Below are positions 9,146 to 17,828 of a stretch of 64,000 nucleotides of DNA, in pieces. How positions within the stretch are numbered: position 1 is the first letter of the stretch; the number at the start of each line of letters is the position of its first letter. Source of the DNA: Enterococcus_D entomosocium (GTDB taxonomy: Bacteria > Bacillota > Bacilli > Lactobacillales > Enterococcaceae); the NCBI RefSeq assembly GCF_030441895.1, contig NZ_JARJAS010000019.1; one strand, written 5' to 3'. The position numbers and the translations under genes were made by a program. The notes below the pieces were generated by a model. It was not told the origin of the DNA. It saw only the letters and a program-made list of their open reading frames with translations, and searched no databases.

Positions 9146-9514
9146 CTAGACAATCGCCTCTTCTTGTTCTAACAAAGTAACTTGTTCTCCTTTGTCTTGT
9201 AGCGCAGCGACGTGCATCGTGCCCCACTGGCAAAGGGTATCCAATAAGCCGCCTAACGTTTCTCCATATTCACTCAAGGAATACTCAACTTTGGGTGGTA
9301 CTTGATTATAGGATTTGCGGGTAACGATATCAGACTCTTCTAGTTCCCGCAATTGCTGCGTCAACATTTTTTGACTGATGCCAGGAATTTTTCGCCGTAA
9401 ATCACTAGGACGCAATGCCCCATGGCGTAAATTACAAAGAATGATTGGTTTCCATTTCCCGCCGATGACATCCATCGTTGCTTCTACACCGATATTATAA
9501 ATTTTTTCTTCCAT
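9146..9514 (-). CDS. HxlR-family transcriptional regulator
   Basis: The 122-residue protein begins MEEKIYNIGVEATMDVIGGK and has the HxlR winged-helix pattern: GGKWKPIIL, LRHGALRPSDLRRKIPGIS and KMLTQQLRELEESDIV. Members are often thiol- or aldehyde-responsive repressors of the neighbouring gene. The ATG at 9514 has TGATGAGGTG upstream; an upstream in-frame TTG was rejected. It is divergent from the aldo-keto reductase/VOC operon, which is the likely target. Only one Cys-rich position is visible near the N-terminal part (ILCNLRHG), so a redox-sensing role is possible but unproven. Confidence 0.85.
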   Translation of the reverse strand: MEEKIYNIGVEATMDVIGGKWKPIILCNLRHGALRPSDLRRKIPGISQKMLTQQLRELEESDIVTRKSYNQVPPKVEYSLSEYGETLGGLLDTLCQWGTMHVAALQDKGEQVTLLEQEEAIV

Positions 9515-9540
9515 TTTTTTCACCTCATCAAGTCTGTAAA

Positions 9541-9590
9541 CACACAAATGTTACCAAAAGGTGTGTATCAAACAAAAAAGTACGTACTAT
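9541..9590. promoter_or_regulatory. HxlR / aldo-keto reductase intergenic operator region
   Basis: The divergent region holds a perfect 10-bp palindrome AGTACGTACT (9579-9588) and an ACACAC / GTGTGT inverted pair around 9541-9565. Either could be the HxlR operator. Confidence 0.45.
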
Positions 9591-9647
9591 ACAACCTTAC
9601 CTCCTAATTATATGATGATTACAGAAAAAAATAAAGGAGATGTTTTT

Positions 9648-10490
9648 ATGATCGAAAAATTATCGGATACCGTTACACTGAACAACGGCAGCAAAATCCC
9701 CGGTTTGGGGTTAGGTGTCTTTCAAATCCCTGAAGCTGAAACAGCAGAGGTCGTGAAACAGGCCATTATCAATGGGTATCGCCTGATTGATACGGCGGCT
9801 ATTTACGGCAACGAAACAGGAACAGGGGAAGGAATCAAACAAGGCTTACAAGAAACGGGGTTGGCTCGTGAAGAACTCTTTGTCACTTCCAAACTTTGGA
9901 ACGATCATTTAACTTATGATGAAACGATCCATGCTTTCAATGAAAGTTTGGCCCGCTTAAACCTCGAGTATCTCGACTTGTACTTGATCCATTGGCCGGG
10001 AAACCAGGCATTTCAAGAGTCATGGCGTGCCTTGGAAGACTTGTATGCCGCTGGAAAAATCAAAGCAATCGGGGTCAGCAACTTCCAGATTCATCACTTG
10101 GAGCAACTATTGGCCGCTGCTAAGGTCGTTCCTGTCGTCAATCAGATCGAACTGCATCCCAAACTTACGCAGCAAGACCTGCGGGACTTTTGTGCTGAAA
10201 AGGGGATTGCGATCCAAGCTTGGTCACCTTTGATGCAAGGCAAACTGCTGAAAGAGGAAACCGTCTTGGCGATCGCCGATGCACAGCAAAAATCAGCGGC
10301 ACAAGTGCTTTTACGCTGGGCTATCCAACAAGGAATCTTAGTCAATGTCAAATCGACACACCCTGAGCGAATGCGCGCCAATGCAGCGATTTTTGATTTC
10401 CATTTATCAGAAGATGAAATGGCTCGCTTGAACGCATTAAATGAGGACCTGCGAGTGGGTCCAGATCCAGACACATTCGATTTTCATTAA
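9648..10490 (+). CDS. Aldo/keto reductase (2,5-diketogluconate reductase type)
   Basis: This is an NADPH-dependent cytosolic carbonyl reductase of 280 residues. The catalytic tetrad is recognisable: Asp and Tyr in DTAAIYGNE, Lys in VTSKLWNDH and His in LIHWP. The NADPH-binding end has VKSTHPERM. The ATG at 9648 follows AAAGGAGATG; the open frame extends further upstream, but without a ribosome site. It is followed 39 nt later by a VOC-family gene and is divergent from an HxlR regulator, so this is plausibly an aldehyde (for example methylglyoxal) detoxification unit. The substrate is inferred, not shown. Confidence 0.9.
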   Translation: MIEKLSDTVTLNNGSKIPGLGLGVFQIPEAETAEVVKQAIINGYRLIDTAAIYGNETGTGEGIKQGLQETGLAREELFVTSKLWNDHLTYDETIHAFNESLARLNLEYLDLYLIHWPGNQAFQESWRALEDLYAAGKIKAIGVSNFQIHHLEQLLAAAKVVPVVNQIELHPKLTQQDLRDFCAEKGIAIQAWSPLMQGKLLKEETVLAIADAQQKSAAQVLLRWAIQQGILVNVKSTHPERMRANAAIFDFHLSEDEMARLNALNEDLRVGPDPDTFDFH

Positions 10491-10529
10491 CCAAACGATA
10501 TACTAAACAAAACCTTAGGAGGAAGTATA

Positions 10530-11012
10530 ATGACAAACACAAACACAGGCTTTTCAATGGTGAACCACGTGGGAATCACCGTCAGCAATCTCGAACGTTC
10601 CATCCAATTTTATGAAGCATTAACTGGAAAGAAAATCGCCAATCAAGATACGATCGGTGGCAAACGAATGGCGCAAACGCAAGGTTTAGAGGATACATTG
10701 ATCAAATACGCCAATCTTCATTTAGACAATCTCAACATCGACCTTTTAGAATACGTCGAACCAAAATCCAACAAAGCTAGCTATTCCAATGAGCAAATCA
10801 GTGCCATGCATCTTTGTTTTGAAGTCGAAAATATTGATGAAGCCGTTGCTCGTCTAAAAGCCATCGGGGTTGAACCTGACGGTACCCCAATCGTTTTTGA
10901 AGAACAAGATGGTTTAAAAAGCGGCTTCGGGACAGGTGTTGCCTACTTTACAGATCCAGATGGCACCAATCTTGAACTGATTGCACCAAAAGGACCATTT
11001 CAACGCGGATAA
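10530..11012 (+). CDS. VOC-family (glyoxalase/dioxygenase fold) protein
   Basis: The 160-residue protein has the two beta-alpha-beta-beta-beta units of the vicinal oxygen chelate fold. Candidate metal ligands are His in VNHVGITVSN, His in MHLCFEV and Glu in NLELIAPKG. It resembles methylmalonyl-CoA epimerase and glyoxalase I relatives more than fosfomycin enzymes. AGGAGGAAG lies before the ATG. It is the second gene of the unit with the aldo-keto reductase and ends at a strong terminator, which suggests joint work on reactive carbonyls. The exact reaction is not assigned. Confidence 0.85.
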   Translation: MTNTNTGFSMVNHVGITVSNLERSIQFYEALTGKKIANQDTIGGKRMAQTQGLEDTLIKYANLHLDNLNIDLLEYVEPKSNKASYSNEQISAMHLCFEVENIDEAVARLKAIGVEPDGTPIVFEEQDGLKSGFGTGVAYFTDPDGTNLELIAPKGPFQRG

Positions 11013-11015
11013 TTG

Positions 11016-11051
11016 AAAAAGGGATGGCGACTTATAGCGCCCTCCCTTTTT
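11016..11051 (+). terminator. Terminator of the aldo-keto reductase/VOC unit
   Basis: AAAAAGGGA-TGGCG pairs with CGCCC-TCCCTTTTT around a short loop, ending in a T run. Confidence 0.85.
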
Positions 11052-11100
11052 ATTTACGCAAAACTATCTATTTTTTCAATAGTTCCCCTTCATAGAATCC

Positions 11101-11128
11101 TTTACAGCGAGTACAATAAATAGATAAT
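11101..11128 (+). promoter_or_regulatory. Promoter of the SdpI-like gene
   Basis: TTTACA (11101-11106) and GATAAT (11123-11128) are spaced by 16 bp, 46 nt before the coding start. Confidence 0.5.
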
Positions 11129-11173
11129 CCTTTTTATTCGCTGATTTTCCCAACAAACCTCGCTTGAAAGGAA

Positions 11174-11503
11174 GTGATCTCGATCGATATTGGTCTTTTG
11201 TTGTTGATTTTTACGGGTATTTTTTTCATCGTCTTCCGGTTCTTTTACCGAGAAGAACCCAATTATATATTCGGCTTTCGCACCAAGCGCAGTACAGCCA
11301 GTGTCAGCAATTGGCGTTTTTCCAAGCAGTGGTTCTCCCTGTTGGCGATGCTCTTTTTAGGTGCGGTCATTTTGCTGCAGCGCAACGAGCTGATTGAAGA
11401 GAAATTTTACCAGATAGCCGTCCTTGGCAGCTATCTTCTGGCAGCACTGCTGGTAGAAATAGCGCTGTATCTCAAAGATTCACGCGCGAGCACCAAAAAG
11501 TAA
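11174..11503 (+). CDS. Small membrane protein, SdpI family-like
   Basis: The protein of about 109 residues has three hydrophobic segments (about 5-22, 54-70 and 82-100). Between the first two it carries NYIFGFRTKRSTASVSNW, which fits the N..GFRT..S..S...W pattern of the SdpI/YhfL family (the Bacillus SdpI protein gives immunity to the SdpC toxin). No toxin gene is nearby. The start is uncertain: GTG at 11174 lies inside GGAAGTGATC, which itself matches the 16S tail well, so translation may really begin a few codons later (ATC 11183, ATT 11189 or TTG 11198). Function beyond family membership is unknown. Confidence 0.7.
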   Translation: MISIDIGLLLLIFTGIFFIVFRFFYREEPNYIFGFRTKRSTASVSNWRFSKQWFSLLAMLFLGAVILLQRNELIEEKFYQIAVLGSYLLAALLVEIALYLKDSRASTKK

Positions 11504-11505
11504 GA

Positions 11506-11536
11506 CAAAAAAGACATTCCGGCGAATGTCTTTTTT
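11506..11536. terminator. Bidirectional terminator
   Basis: A perfect stem AAAAAAGACATTC / GAATGTCTTTTTT with a CGGC loop separates the converging SdpI-like and YoaK genes. Confidence 0.9.
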
Positions 11537-12232
11537 CTATTCTTTATTTTGACTGTGGATCGTGATTCCCAACACCAGGGCTAAAATTCCTGAAACCACC
11601 CAGATGGTCCGGTGGAATAAGAAAATTCCTAGCAAGCTGCTTAAAACCGCCCCAAAAAAGAAACCGCCGATGATCAAGGAAATAGAAATGATCTTGGGTG
11701 TCACTGATCGGTCCTGCTTAAACCCGCGCAAATACAAGTAATCAGCCAGCGAACGTAAATTGCCAGTGGTCATCGTGGTGGCATAGGGCATCCCTGCCAA
11801 GCGCCGATAAGCGGCATATTGAATCGCTGCAAAAAAAGATAATCCGGAATCAACCAGGACATTGGGTAAAGAACGCGCAAAAAAGCCCAGAACCAAAATA
11901 CCGATCGCTTCAAAGATCAACGCAGCATTTTGCCAAACGATCCAACCACCAGTCGGAAAATGATGCTGCAGATAATTCGTCACCACGATCCCCACTAAAA
12001 ACATACAGATTGGTGGCAGATACCGAAAGGCTTGTTCAAACTGCCCCGTTGAAAGATTGATCCCTAACAAAATAACATTCCCCGACTGCATACTTGCAAA
12101 CACTTCCCCGTGAAACAAGTAGGTATACGCATCTAAAAAACCGCCAGCCATCGCGAGAAGAATCCCCACCGGCAAGCTTTCATGCACGACAAACTCCGAT
12201 TTGCTTTTGACACTGCTCAAACTTTTTTCCAT
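11537..12232 (-). CDS. YoaK/DUF1275 family membrane protein
   Basis: The 231-residue protein has about six hydrophobic segments and the DUF1275 signatures GGFLDAYTYL, MQSGNVI and TTGNLRSLADYL. The family is widespread in bacteria and its role is unknown; some members are suspected transporters. The ATG has GAGGCG upstream. It lies 62 nt downstream of a VanZ-like gene on the same strand and may be co-transcribed with it. Confidence 0.85.
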   Translation of the reverse strand: MEKSLSSVKSKSEFVVHESLPVGILLAMAGGFLDAYTYLFHGEVFASMQSGNVILLGINLSTGQFEQAFRYLPPICMFLVGIVVTNYLQHHFPTGGWIVWQNAALIFEAIGILVLGFFARSLPNVLVDSGLSFFAAIQYAAYRRLAGMPYATTMTTGNLRSLADYLYLRGFKQDRSVTPKIISISLIIGGFFFGAVLSSLLGIFLFHRTIWVVSGILALVLGITIHSQNKE

Positions 12233-12294
12233 TGGTTTCGCCTCTTGTTTTTTATACTTTCTGACAGCTTACCGCTTAAAAAGCCGACAACTCG

Positions 12295-12810
12295 TTATGT
12301 TTTGCGGCGTTTAGGTGACTTTTTCGATAACTGACAAATCAACCACCCCAAAAGAACGGCGGTCAGTGCTCCAGCTGAATCCAGCATGACATCTTGAAAA
12401 AGCGGCGTCCGTCCTCCCGTCAGCATTTGATGGTATTCATCGATCCCAGCATAGCCGGTAGCTGCTAACCAAGCAAAAAAAGCGGCTAGCCAATACGGCT
12501 GTTTTCGAAAAACAAGCGTTAAGAACAGACTGCCCCCTAAGACAAAATAGGTAAAGAAATGCGCGCCTTTACGAATGAAAAATTCCACAAATGAAAAATA
12601 GCCTTTTTCCGCAATACTGATCTCCGAACCAGCATAGGAAAAAGAAATCTTCTCTAGCCACTCTTTCAATGGTTCATTTTTTAAGATTCGTGAAAGCAAC
12701 CCGATTTGTGATTGCTGCTCATAGGTTTGTGAAGAACTGATAAAGAGGATGACCATAACCGCAAGTGCGATACAAAAGTAAAAATTCGGTTCTTTCAGTA
12801 ATTTTTTCAT
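12295..12810 (-). CDS. VanZ-like family membrane protein
   Basis: The 171-residue protein has four hydrophobic segments and the VanZ-family motifs RKGAHFFTYFVLGG and GIDEYHQMLTGGR..FQDV..DSAGA. VanZ itself adds low-level teicoplanin resistance, but stand-alone relatives like this one are common and uncharacterised. There is no van cluster in the window. The ATG at 12810 follows GAGGAGTGAAAACT; a GTG three codons upstream is too close to the ribosome site. Confidence 0.85.
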   Translation of the reverse strand: MKKLLKEPNFYFCIALAVMVILFISSSQTYEQQSQIGLLSRILKNEPLKEWLEKISFSYAGSEISIAEKGYFSFVEFFIRKGAHFFTYFVLGGSLFLTLVFRKQPYWLAAFFAWLAATGYAGIDEYHQMLTGGRTPLFQDVMLDSAGALTAVLLGWLICQLSKKSPKRRKT

Positions 12811-12897
12811 AGTTTTCACTCCTCATTTTCCTATCTTACCATTTTCATTTGGTGATGCAACTGTTTTTCCAGCAAACCGTGGTGACATTGCACACAC

Positions 12898-12940
12898 AAA
12901 AAGAGTGCTTCCGTGAAGATTAGAAGCACTCTTTCTTTTT
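12898..12940. terminator. Terminator after argR
   Basis: AAAGAGTGCTTC and GAAGCACTCTTT form a 12-bp stem with T-rich tails on both strands. On the minus strand it ends the arc/argR region. Confidence 0.8.
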
Positions 12941-13024
12941 AAAAATAGCCATCGGTATGAAAAGCCGTCACCCGTTTGGTTGTGAGATTTTGGGGCTTGT
13001 GACGTTCAGCTCCTTCAACGATTC

Positions 13025-13531
13025 TCAAGGCTGTTTTGCGTTTTTTTCTCCAGTAAACAATGACGAACCCATCTCGTAGCCTTCTACATAATGGTTCAAC
13101 CGATCGACGACCTCTGCTGCCGCTTCTTGTGACGGCGTGATGATCAATAAAATATCAAACCCTGCAATCGTGCCGACAATTTCTGGTAGCTCCATTTCAT
13201 CAAGATAATTGGCGATCACATCGGCGCCGTTTTCAGCCGTATGAACGACAACTAAAAAGTCAATCTGCGTAATCTTTTTTAGGTACTCATACATCGAAAA
13301 CGCAATTCTGTCTTCTAGATCCTGCTCTTTGGATTCAAAGATCGAATAATACGGCCGACCGTTTTTAGCATACGTTTTAGCGATGTTCATTTCCCGCATG
13401 TCTCTAGAAATCGTGGCTTGGGTAGCTGAAACATTTTCTTTTTTTAATAAATTCATCAATTCTTCTTGAGACTCAATCCGATGTAGGACAAAGAGTTTTT
13501 TGATAATTGCTTGTCGCTCTTTTTTTTTCAT
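13025..13531 (-). CDS. argR: ArgR/AhrC-family arginine regulator
   Basis: The 168-residue protein has the ArgR winged helix at the N-terminus (SATQATISRDMREMNIAKT) and the C-terminal hexamerisation/arginine-binding domain (TAENGADVIANYLDEMEL, GTIAGFDILLIITPS). Such proteins sense arginine and switch on catabolic arc genes or repress biosynthesis. It lies 77 nt downstream of arcD, at the end of the arginine deiminase cluster, as enterococci commonly keep argR paralogues next to arc. AGGAG lies upstream of the ATG. Which of the two modes it uses here cannot be told. Confidence 0.9.
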   Translation of the reverse strand: MKKKERQAIIKKLFVLHRIESQEELMNLLKKENVSATQATISRDMREMNIAKTYAKNGRPYYSIFESKEQDLEDRIAFSMYEYLKKITQIDFLVVVHTAENGADVIANYLDEMELPEIVGTIAGFDILLIITPSQEAAAEVVDRLNHYVEGYEMGSSLFTGEKNAKQP

Positions 13532-13608
13532 TTACTTGATCCGCTCCTCTCAAGTCGCCTCGCTTACTGAAATAGTTGATCCGTCTCGTTCACATCTTGA
13601 AACGTAGC

Positions 13609-15060
13609 TTACAAGAACAACATTGAGAAGATTAAAATGGCAAGATTGGAAATTCCAATAACCAGTAACGGTTTGCGCATAAAGCGGGTCCAAGTGGAAT
13701 AGTTGACCCGAGCCAGCTCCAATCCCCCCATCACGACGCCAGAAGTTGGTGTGATCAAATTCACTAATCCGCAACCAGCAGTAAAGATCATCACCATGAC
13801 GTTCGGATTGAGTCCGATGCTTTGCGCCAAGGCCCCCATGATCGGGATCGATACATACGCTAGTCCGGAAGTCGATGGAATCAAGAACGATAAGAGCAGA
13901 TACAAAATGTAGGCGCCAATCACAAACAGGACAGGTGATAGACCTTCTAAAAGATGGGAAGCCCGATCCAAAATAAACAGATCCAAGTACGTCGTTTGCA
14001 TAATGTAGGAAGCACCCCGTGCCACAACGATGATCAAGACAACGGATAAAATGTCTTTGACCCCATCGATAAAGTTGGTCACGATTTCTTTTTCTGAGAA
14101 TCCTTGAATCAACGCAATGATGATACTGATGTAGAAGAACCACATGGCCAAATCACCAAAATACCATTCACCGAAGCTATTGCCGGTCAAAAAGGCGGTC
14201 CAACCGTCAAACACATGGATATCAAAGTCGCCCCAAGAAATCAAGGAAACCACCATGATCACAAAGGATAAGCCAAAAATCGTCAAAATCAGGCGATGTT
14301 TTTGCGTAAACACCAAGGCTTCGTTCGTGTCTTTGACAAAATGTTCTTCCATTTCTTTTTGCTCTTGCAGCGATAAGATCGTGGAGCCTTTGTCGGCTTT
14401 GACTTTTTTGGCATAAGACATCACCACAAAGATACAGTATGCGGTCGTGACTAACCAAAGCAATGCCCCGACTACTAAGATCGTGCCATTGTTTGGGGCA
14501 ATATCGATGCTTCGCAAGGCATCCATCGCAACGCCGGTCGCAAAGGGATTGACGGTGGAGCCAATCACGCCGGCACCAGCACCCAGCATAACGGTTCCTG
14601 CTGCGACGATCGTATCAAAACCTGATGCCACCATCGTTATTGCTAATAAGGAATAAAAAGGAATCGTTTCTTCCGCCATTCCATAAGTGGAGCCGCCGAT
14701 CGAAAACAAGATCATTAAAATCGGAATCAAAATCAACTCATTGCCTTTGAGTTTTTTGACCAAATGCTGAATCCCGGCTTCCAAAGCGCCTGTTCGCGTG
14801 ACGATATTCAAAAAACCACCCAAACAGAGAATAAACACACAGATCTCGATCGCATCACGAAATCCGTTAAAAGGCGCCATAAAGAAATCAGAAAACTTGG
14901 CACCCACCACTTGGCTGACCATCTCTTCTTGGCCTGCTGGTAAAGAAGGCGCAAAAGGCTGCCCTGCTAAGAGCCAGGAAGCGACCGTCAAGGCGATAAT
15001 GATCAGAAATAAGATACTGAATGATGTCAGCGACTTTTTTTCTTTTTGCTTTTTTTTCAT
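13609..15060 (-). CDS. arcD: YfcC-family carrier, probable arginine/ornithine antiporter ArcD
   Basis: The 483-residue polytopic protein belongs to the YfcC/DcuC family (PF03606): repeated hydrophobic blocks, GGSTYGMAEETIPFY, GAGAGVIGSTVNPFATG and SFLIPSTSGLAYVSIPIMG. In Enterococcus faecalis the last arc gene, arcD, is of this type rather than of the APC-type ArcD of Pseudomonas, and here it follows arcR directly. GGGGGAACACAG precedes the ATG. Exchange of arginine for ornithine is therefore inferred from position; no substrate residues can be assigned. Confidence 0.85.
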   Translation of the reverse strand: MKKKQKEKKSLTSFSILFLIIIALTVASWLLAGQPFAPSLPAGQEEMVSQVVGAKFSDFFMAPFNGFRDAIEICVFILCLGGFLNIVTRTGALEAGIQHLVKKLKGNELILIPILMILFSIGGSTYGMAEETIPFYSLLAITMVASGFDTIVAAGTVMLGAGAGVIGSTVNPFATGVAMDALRSIDIAPNNGTILVVGALLWLVTTAYCIFVVMSYAKKVKADKGSTILSLQEQKEMEEHFVKDTNEALVFTQKHRLILTIFGLSFVIMVVSLISWGDFDIHVFDGWTAFLTGNSFGEWYFGDLAMWFFYISIIIALIQGFSEKEIVTNFIDGVKDILSVVLIIVVARGASYIMQTTYLDLFILDRASHLLEGLSPVLFVIGAYILYLLLSFLIPSTSGLAYVSIPIMGALAQSIGLNPNVMVMIFTAGCGLVNLITPTSGVVMGGLELARVNYSTWTRFMRKPLLVIGISNLAILIFSMLFL

Positions 15061-15104
15061 CTGTGTTCCCCCTTTTTTGAATCGATCCTATTTGCTGCCA
15101 GCCA

Positions 15105-15794
15105 TTACTTGGCAACATGAGAAAAATAATCTTGGTCATAAATAATGAGTTCTTTGTAGCGATAATAAATCTTTCTTTTATGCACGAGCGCCTTGAGCGT
15201 TTGACTGACTGTCTCTCGCGTCGTTCCACTGTACTTGGCTATATCATTGATAAAAACTGGAAAAGGGATGCGAATCTGCTCACCTTGTGTCTGCCCATGC
15301 TCGATCATCAAAAGACCAATCGTATTAACGACTCTTGTTTGCGCGCTGGAGGTGACACAATACTCGACACGGCGTCTTTGCTTTTCCAACTGCCGGCTCA
15401 TTTGCTGATTGAGCCACAGCAACTGACTTGTAGACGAAACGACTAGCGGTTCAAACAGTGACATCGCTGCAAACTGCACGACAATGTCTGTTGCAGCGAA
15501 TGCCGATACATCATAGTTGTCTCTTTCAAACAAGCCAATCAAAGGAAATAACTGATCTGGCCCAACAAAATCTACATAACAATAGGAATCAGTTCCGTCG
15601 GTCTTTTCGATCCGCACAAGTCCTTCTATCACAAGGAATATCCGATCTCTTACGTCGCCTTCATAAAAAAGCACTTGACCTTTTTTGTACGTACGGCAGT
15701 AAATATGCTCTTTCAAACGCTGCTGATTTTCTTCTTCCAGCCATTGAAAGCTGTTCGCTCTTGTTGATGGATCTTTTATTTGGTGGTCGATCAT
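15105..15794 (-). CDS. arcR: Crp/Fnr-family regulator ArcR
   Basis: The 229-residue protein has an N-terminal cyclic-nucleotide-type beta barrel (KGQVLFYEGDVRDRIFLVIEGLVRI) and a C-terminal HTH_Crp (FINDIAKYSGTTRETVSQTLKAL). It lacks the N-terminal cysteine cluster of Fnr. ArcR proteins activate arc operons, mostly under oxygen limitation. Position inside arcABC-R-D supports the name. The ATG at 15794 has TTGGAGTGAG upstream; the GTG at 15803 overlaps that site and was rejected. Confidence 0.92.
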   Translation of the reverse strand: MIDHQIKDPSTRANSFQWLEEENQQRLKEHIYCRTYKKGQVLFYEGDVRDRIFLVIEGLVRIEKTDGTDSYCYVDFVGPDQLFPLIGLFERDNYDVSAFAATDIVVQFAAMSLFEPLVVSSTSQLLWLNQQMSRQLEKQRRRVEYCVTSSAQTRVVNTIGLLMIEHGQTQGEQIRIPFPVFINDIAKYSGTTRETVSQTLKALVHKRKIYYRYKELIIYDQDYFSHVAK

Positions 15795-15836
15795 TTTTCT
15801 CACTCCAATATTTTGGGTCTTGCTTTGCTGCTTCGC

Positions 15837-16772
15837 TTACTTCCAGGTGATCTGCGTGCCAGCATCATCGATAGCTGCCAGCTTGTCTAAAGAAGTAATC
15901 ACTGCCCGTTTTTCCGCCCCCATTTTGACAAAGTTCAAAGCGGCTTGTACTTTCGGCAACATACTACCTGGTGAAAAATGGCCTTCATCGACATAGGTTT
16001 CCAATTCCGCGGCGGTCACATGATCCAACCACTGCTCACTTTCCTTGCCAAAGTTCAAAGCGATTTTTTCTACGCCCGTTAAAATGATCAGCTGATCCGC
16101 ATCGACTAATCGAGCCAATTTTTCAGAAGCAAAATCTTTATCGATCACGGCTTCAACACCCAGGCCATTGTCTAGCACGGGAATGCCGCCGCCTCCTGCA
16201 CAAATGACGATCGTGTTTTGTTCAATCAGCGCTTTGATGCTGGCAACTTCTTGGATCGCTTGTGGTGCAGGACTAGCCACGACTTTCCGCCAGCCACGAC
16301 CAGCATCTTCCCGGTAGATGGCATCTGAAGCCGCCATGGCTTCTTTGGCAGCCGTTTCCGTTAAGAACGGCCCGATTGGTTTTGTCGGATGGGCAAATGC
16401 TGGATCTTGGGCATCGACTGTAATTTCCGTGACCACAGTCACCACCGGCTTCGCTATTTGTGCTGCTTTCAACTGGATTCTCAGCTCATTTTGCAACCAA
16501 TAGCCAATACTGCCTTGGGTCATGGCGACACAGGTATCTAAAGGCATTGCTGGGTTTTTGCTAGAATCGCTCGCTTGCTGCTGCAAAACCAGGTTTCCCA
16601 CTTGGAGACCATTCCCATGAGTAATGATCAAATTGACGTCTTTTCGGATCAAGGGAATCAGATAGTCCACGGTCTGTTTGATTCGCTCTTTTTGCCCTTT
16701 GGCACTGGCATCTTCTGCTAAGATGGCGTTGCCGCCAAGGGCGACAACGATCGTTGGTTTCTTTTCACTCAT
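15837..16772 (-). CDS. arcC: Carbamate kinase
   Basis: This enzyme turns carbamoyl phosphate plus ADP into ATP, ammonia and CO2, the energy-yielding step of the arginine deiminase pathway. The 311-residue protein has the amino-acid-kinase motifs VVALGGNAIL near the N-terminus, ITHGNGLQVGN and ICAGGGGIPV. The ATG at 16772 follows AAGGAG at about 10 nt. A GTG at 16793 would overlap the arcB stop (GTGA) but has no ribosome site. The arcB-arcC gap is 17 nt. Confidence 0.96.
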   Translation of the reverse strand: MSEKKPTIVVALGGNAILAEDASAKGQKERIKQTVDYLIPLIRKDVNLIITHGNGLQVGNLVLQQQASDSSKNPAMPLDTCVAMTQGSIGYWLQNELRIQLKAAQIAKPVVTVVTEITVDAQDPAFAHPTKPIGPFLTETAAKEAMAASDAIYREDAGRGWRKVVASPAPQAIQEVASIKALIEQNTIVICAGGGGIPVLDNGLGVEAVIDKDFASEKLARLVDADQLIILTGVEKIALNFGKESEQWLDHVTAAELETYVDEGHFSPGSMLPKVQAALNFVKMGAEKRAVITSLDKLAAIDDAGTQITWK

Positions 16773-16789
16773 CTGCTCACTGCTCCTTC

Positions 16790-17809
16790 TCACACTCTAG
16801 GAATAAATAGATCGCCTAATGTTACTGCCATGATCGCTTTGATCGAGTGCATCCGGTTTTCAGCCTCTTCAAATTGACGACCCCAGTGACTACGGAAAAT
16901 ATCGTCTGTGATCTCCATTTCAGAAATGCCAAATTTTTCTTCGATCATTTTTCCATACGTCGTATTCGTATCATGGAACGCTGGCAAGCAGTGCAGCACG
17001 ATCAAGCCATCGTCTTGTTTTCCGGTGGCCATCACCATTTCGCGGTTGATCTGGTAATCTTTCAACAGCTTCACCCGCTCTTCGAACTGGTCTTCTTCCC
17101 CCATTGACACCCAAACATCGGTATACAAGACGTCTGCATCTTTGACGCCTTTTTGGATATCATCTGTTACCATCAACTGACTGCCAGATTCTTTAGCAAA
17201 TTTGTTGGCATAGTCTGTCACTTCTTGCGCTGGGAAAAGTTCTTTTGGTGCACAGATACGAACGTTGACCCCTAAAATTGCCCCCGTCACTAACAAACTA
17301 TTCGCCATATTGTTCCGGCCGTCGCCCACATAAACTAGCGTAATGTTTTCCAAGGTGCCGAAGTTTTCTTTGATGGTCATAAAGTCAGCGATCATTTGGG
17401 TTGGATGCCATTCATCGGTTAAGCCATTCCAAACAGGAACACCGGAGAATTTGGCTAAATCTTCAACGACTTGTTGACTGAATCCACGAAACTCAATACC
17501 GTCAAACATGCTGCCTAAAACTTTTGCTGTATCTTCGACAGATTCTTTTTTGCCTAGCTGAATATCATTCGCGCCTAAAAATTCTGGATGGGCACCAAGA
17601 TCGATGGCAGCTGTCGTAAAGGCCGCCCGTGTCCGAGTCGATGTTTTTTCAAACAAAAGGGCAATGTTCTTGCCTTCTAAATAACGATGAGAAATATTTT
17701 GTTTTTTCAATTGTTTTAAATAGATTGAAAAATCAATGAGGTATTCTAACTCGGCTTTCGTAAAATCTTTTTCTGCTAAAAAACTTCTTCCTTTAAATAC
17801 TTGTTCCAT
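16790..17809 (-). CDS. arcB: Ornithine carbamoyltransferase, catabolic
   Basis: It splits citrulline into ornithine and carbamoyl phosphate. The 339-residue protein has the carbamoyl-phosphate loop STRTR at residues 57-61, the motif FHCLPAFHD-type HCLPAFHDTN and the GDGRNNMANSL ornithine-binding region. The ATG at 17809 follows GAGGAGGAATC. It starts 19 nt after the arcA stop. Length and position mark it as the catabolic enzyme. Confidence 0.96.
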   Translation of the reverse strand: MEQVFKGRSFLAEKDFTKAELEYLIDFSIYLKQLKKQNISHRYLEGKNIALLFEKTSTRTRAAFTTAAIDLGAHPEFLGANDIQLGKKESVEDTAKVLGSMFDGIEFRGFSQQVVEDLAKFSGVPVWNGLTDEWHPTQMIADFMTIKENFGTLENITLVYVGDGRNNMANSLLVTGAILGVNVRICAPKELFPAQEVTDYANKFAKESGSQLMVTDDIQKGVKDADVLYTDVWVSMGEEDQFEERVKLLKDYQINREMVMATGKQDDGLIVLHCLPAFHDTNTTYGKMIEEKFGISEMEITDDIFRSHWGRQFEEAENRMHSIKAIMAVTLGDLFIPRV

Positions 17810-17828
17810 CGATGATTCCTCCTCTGAT

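Noticed and set aside
12295..12810. Glycopeptide resistance gene vanZ
   Set aside because: Only the broad VanZ-like family is supported; no other van gene is present and stand-alone members are common.
13550..14143. Open frame of 197 codons overlapping arcD
   Set aside because: It is in another frame of the intact YfcC-type carrier, has no family features and no ribosome site.
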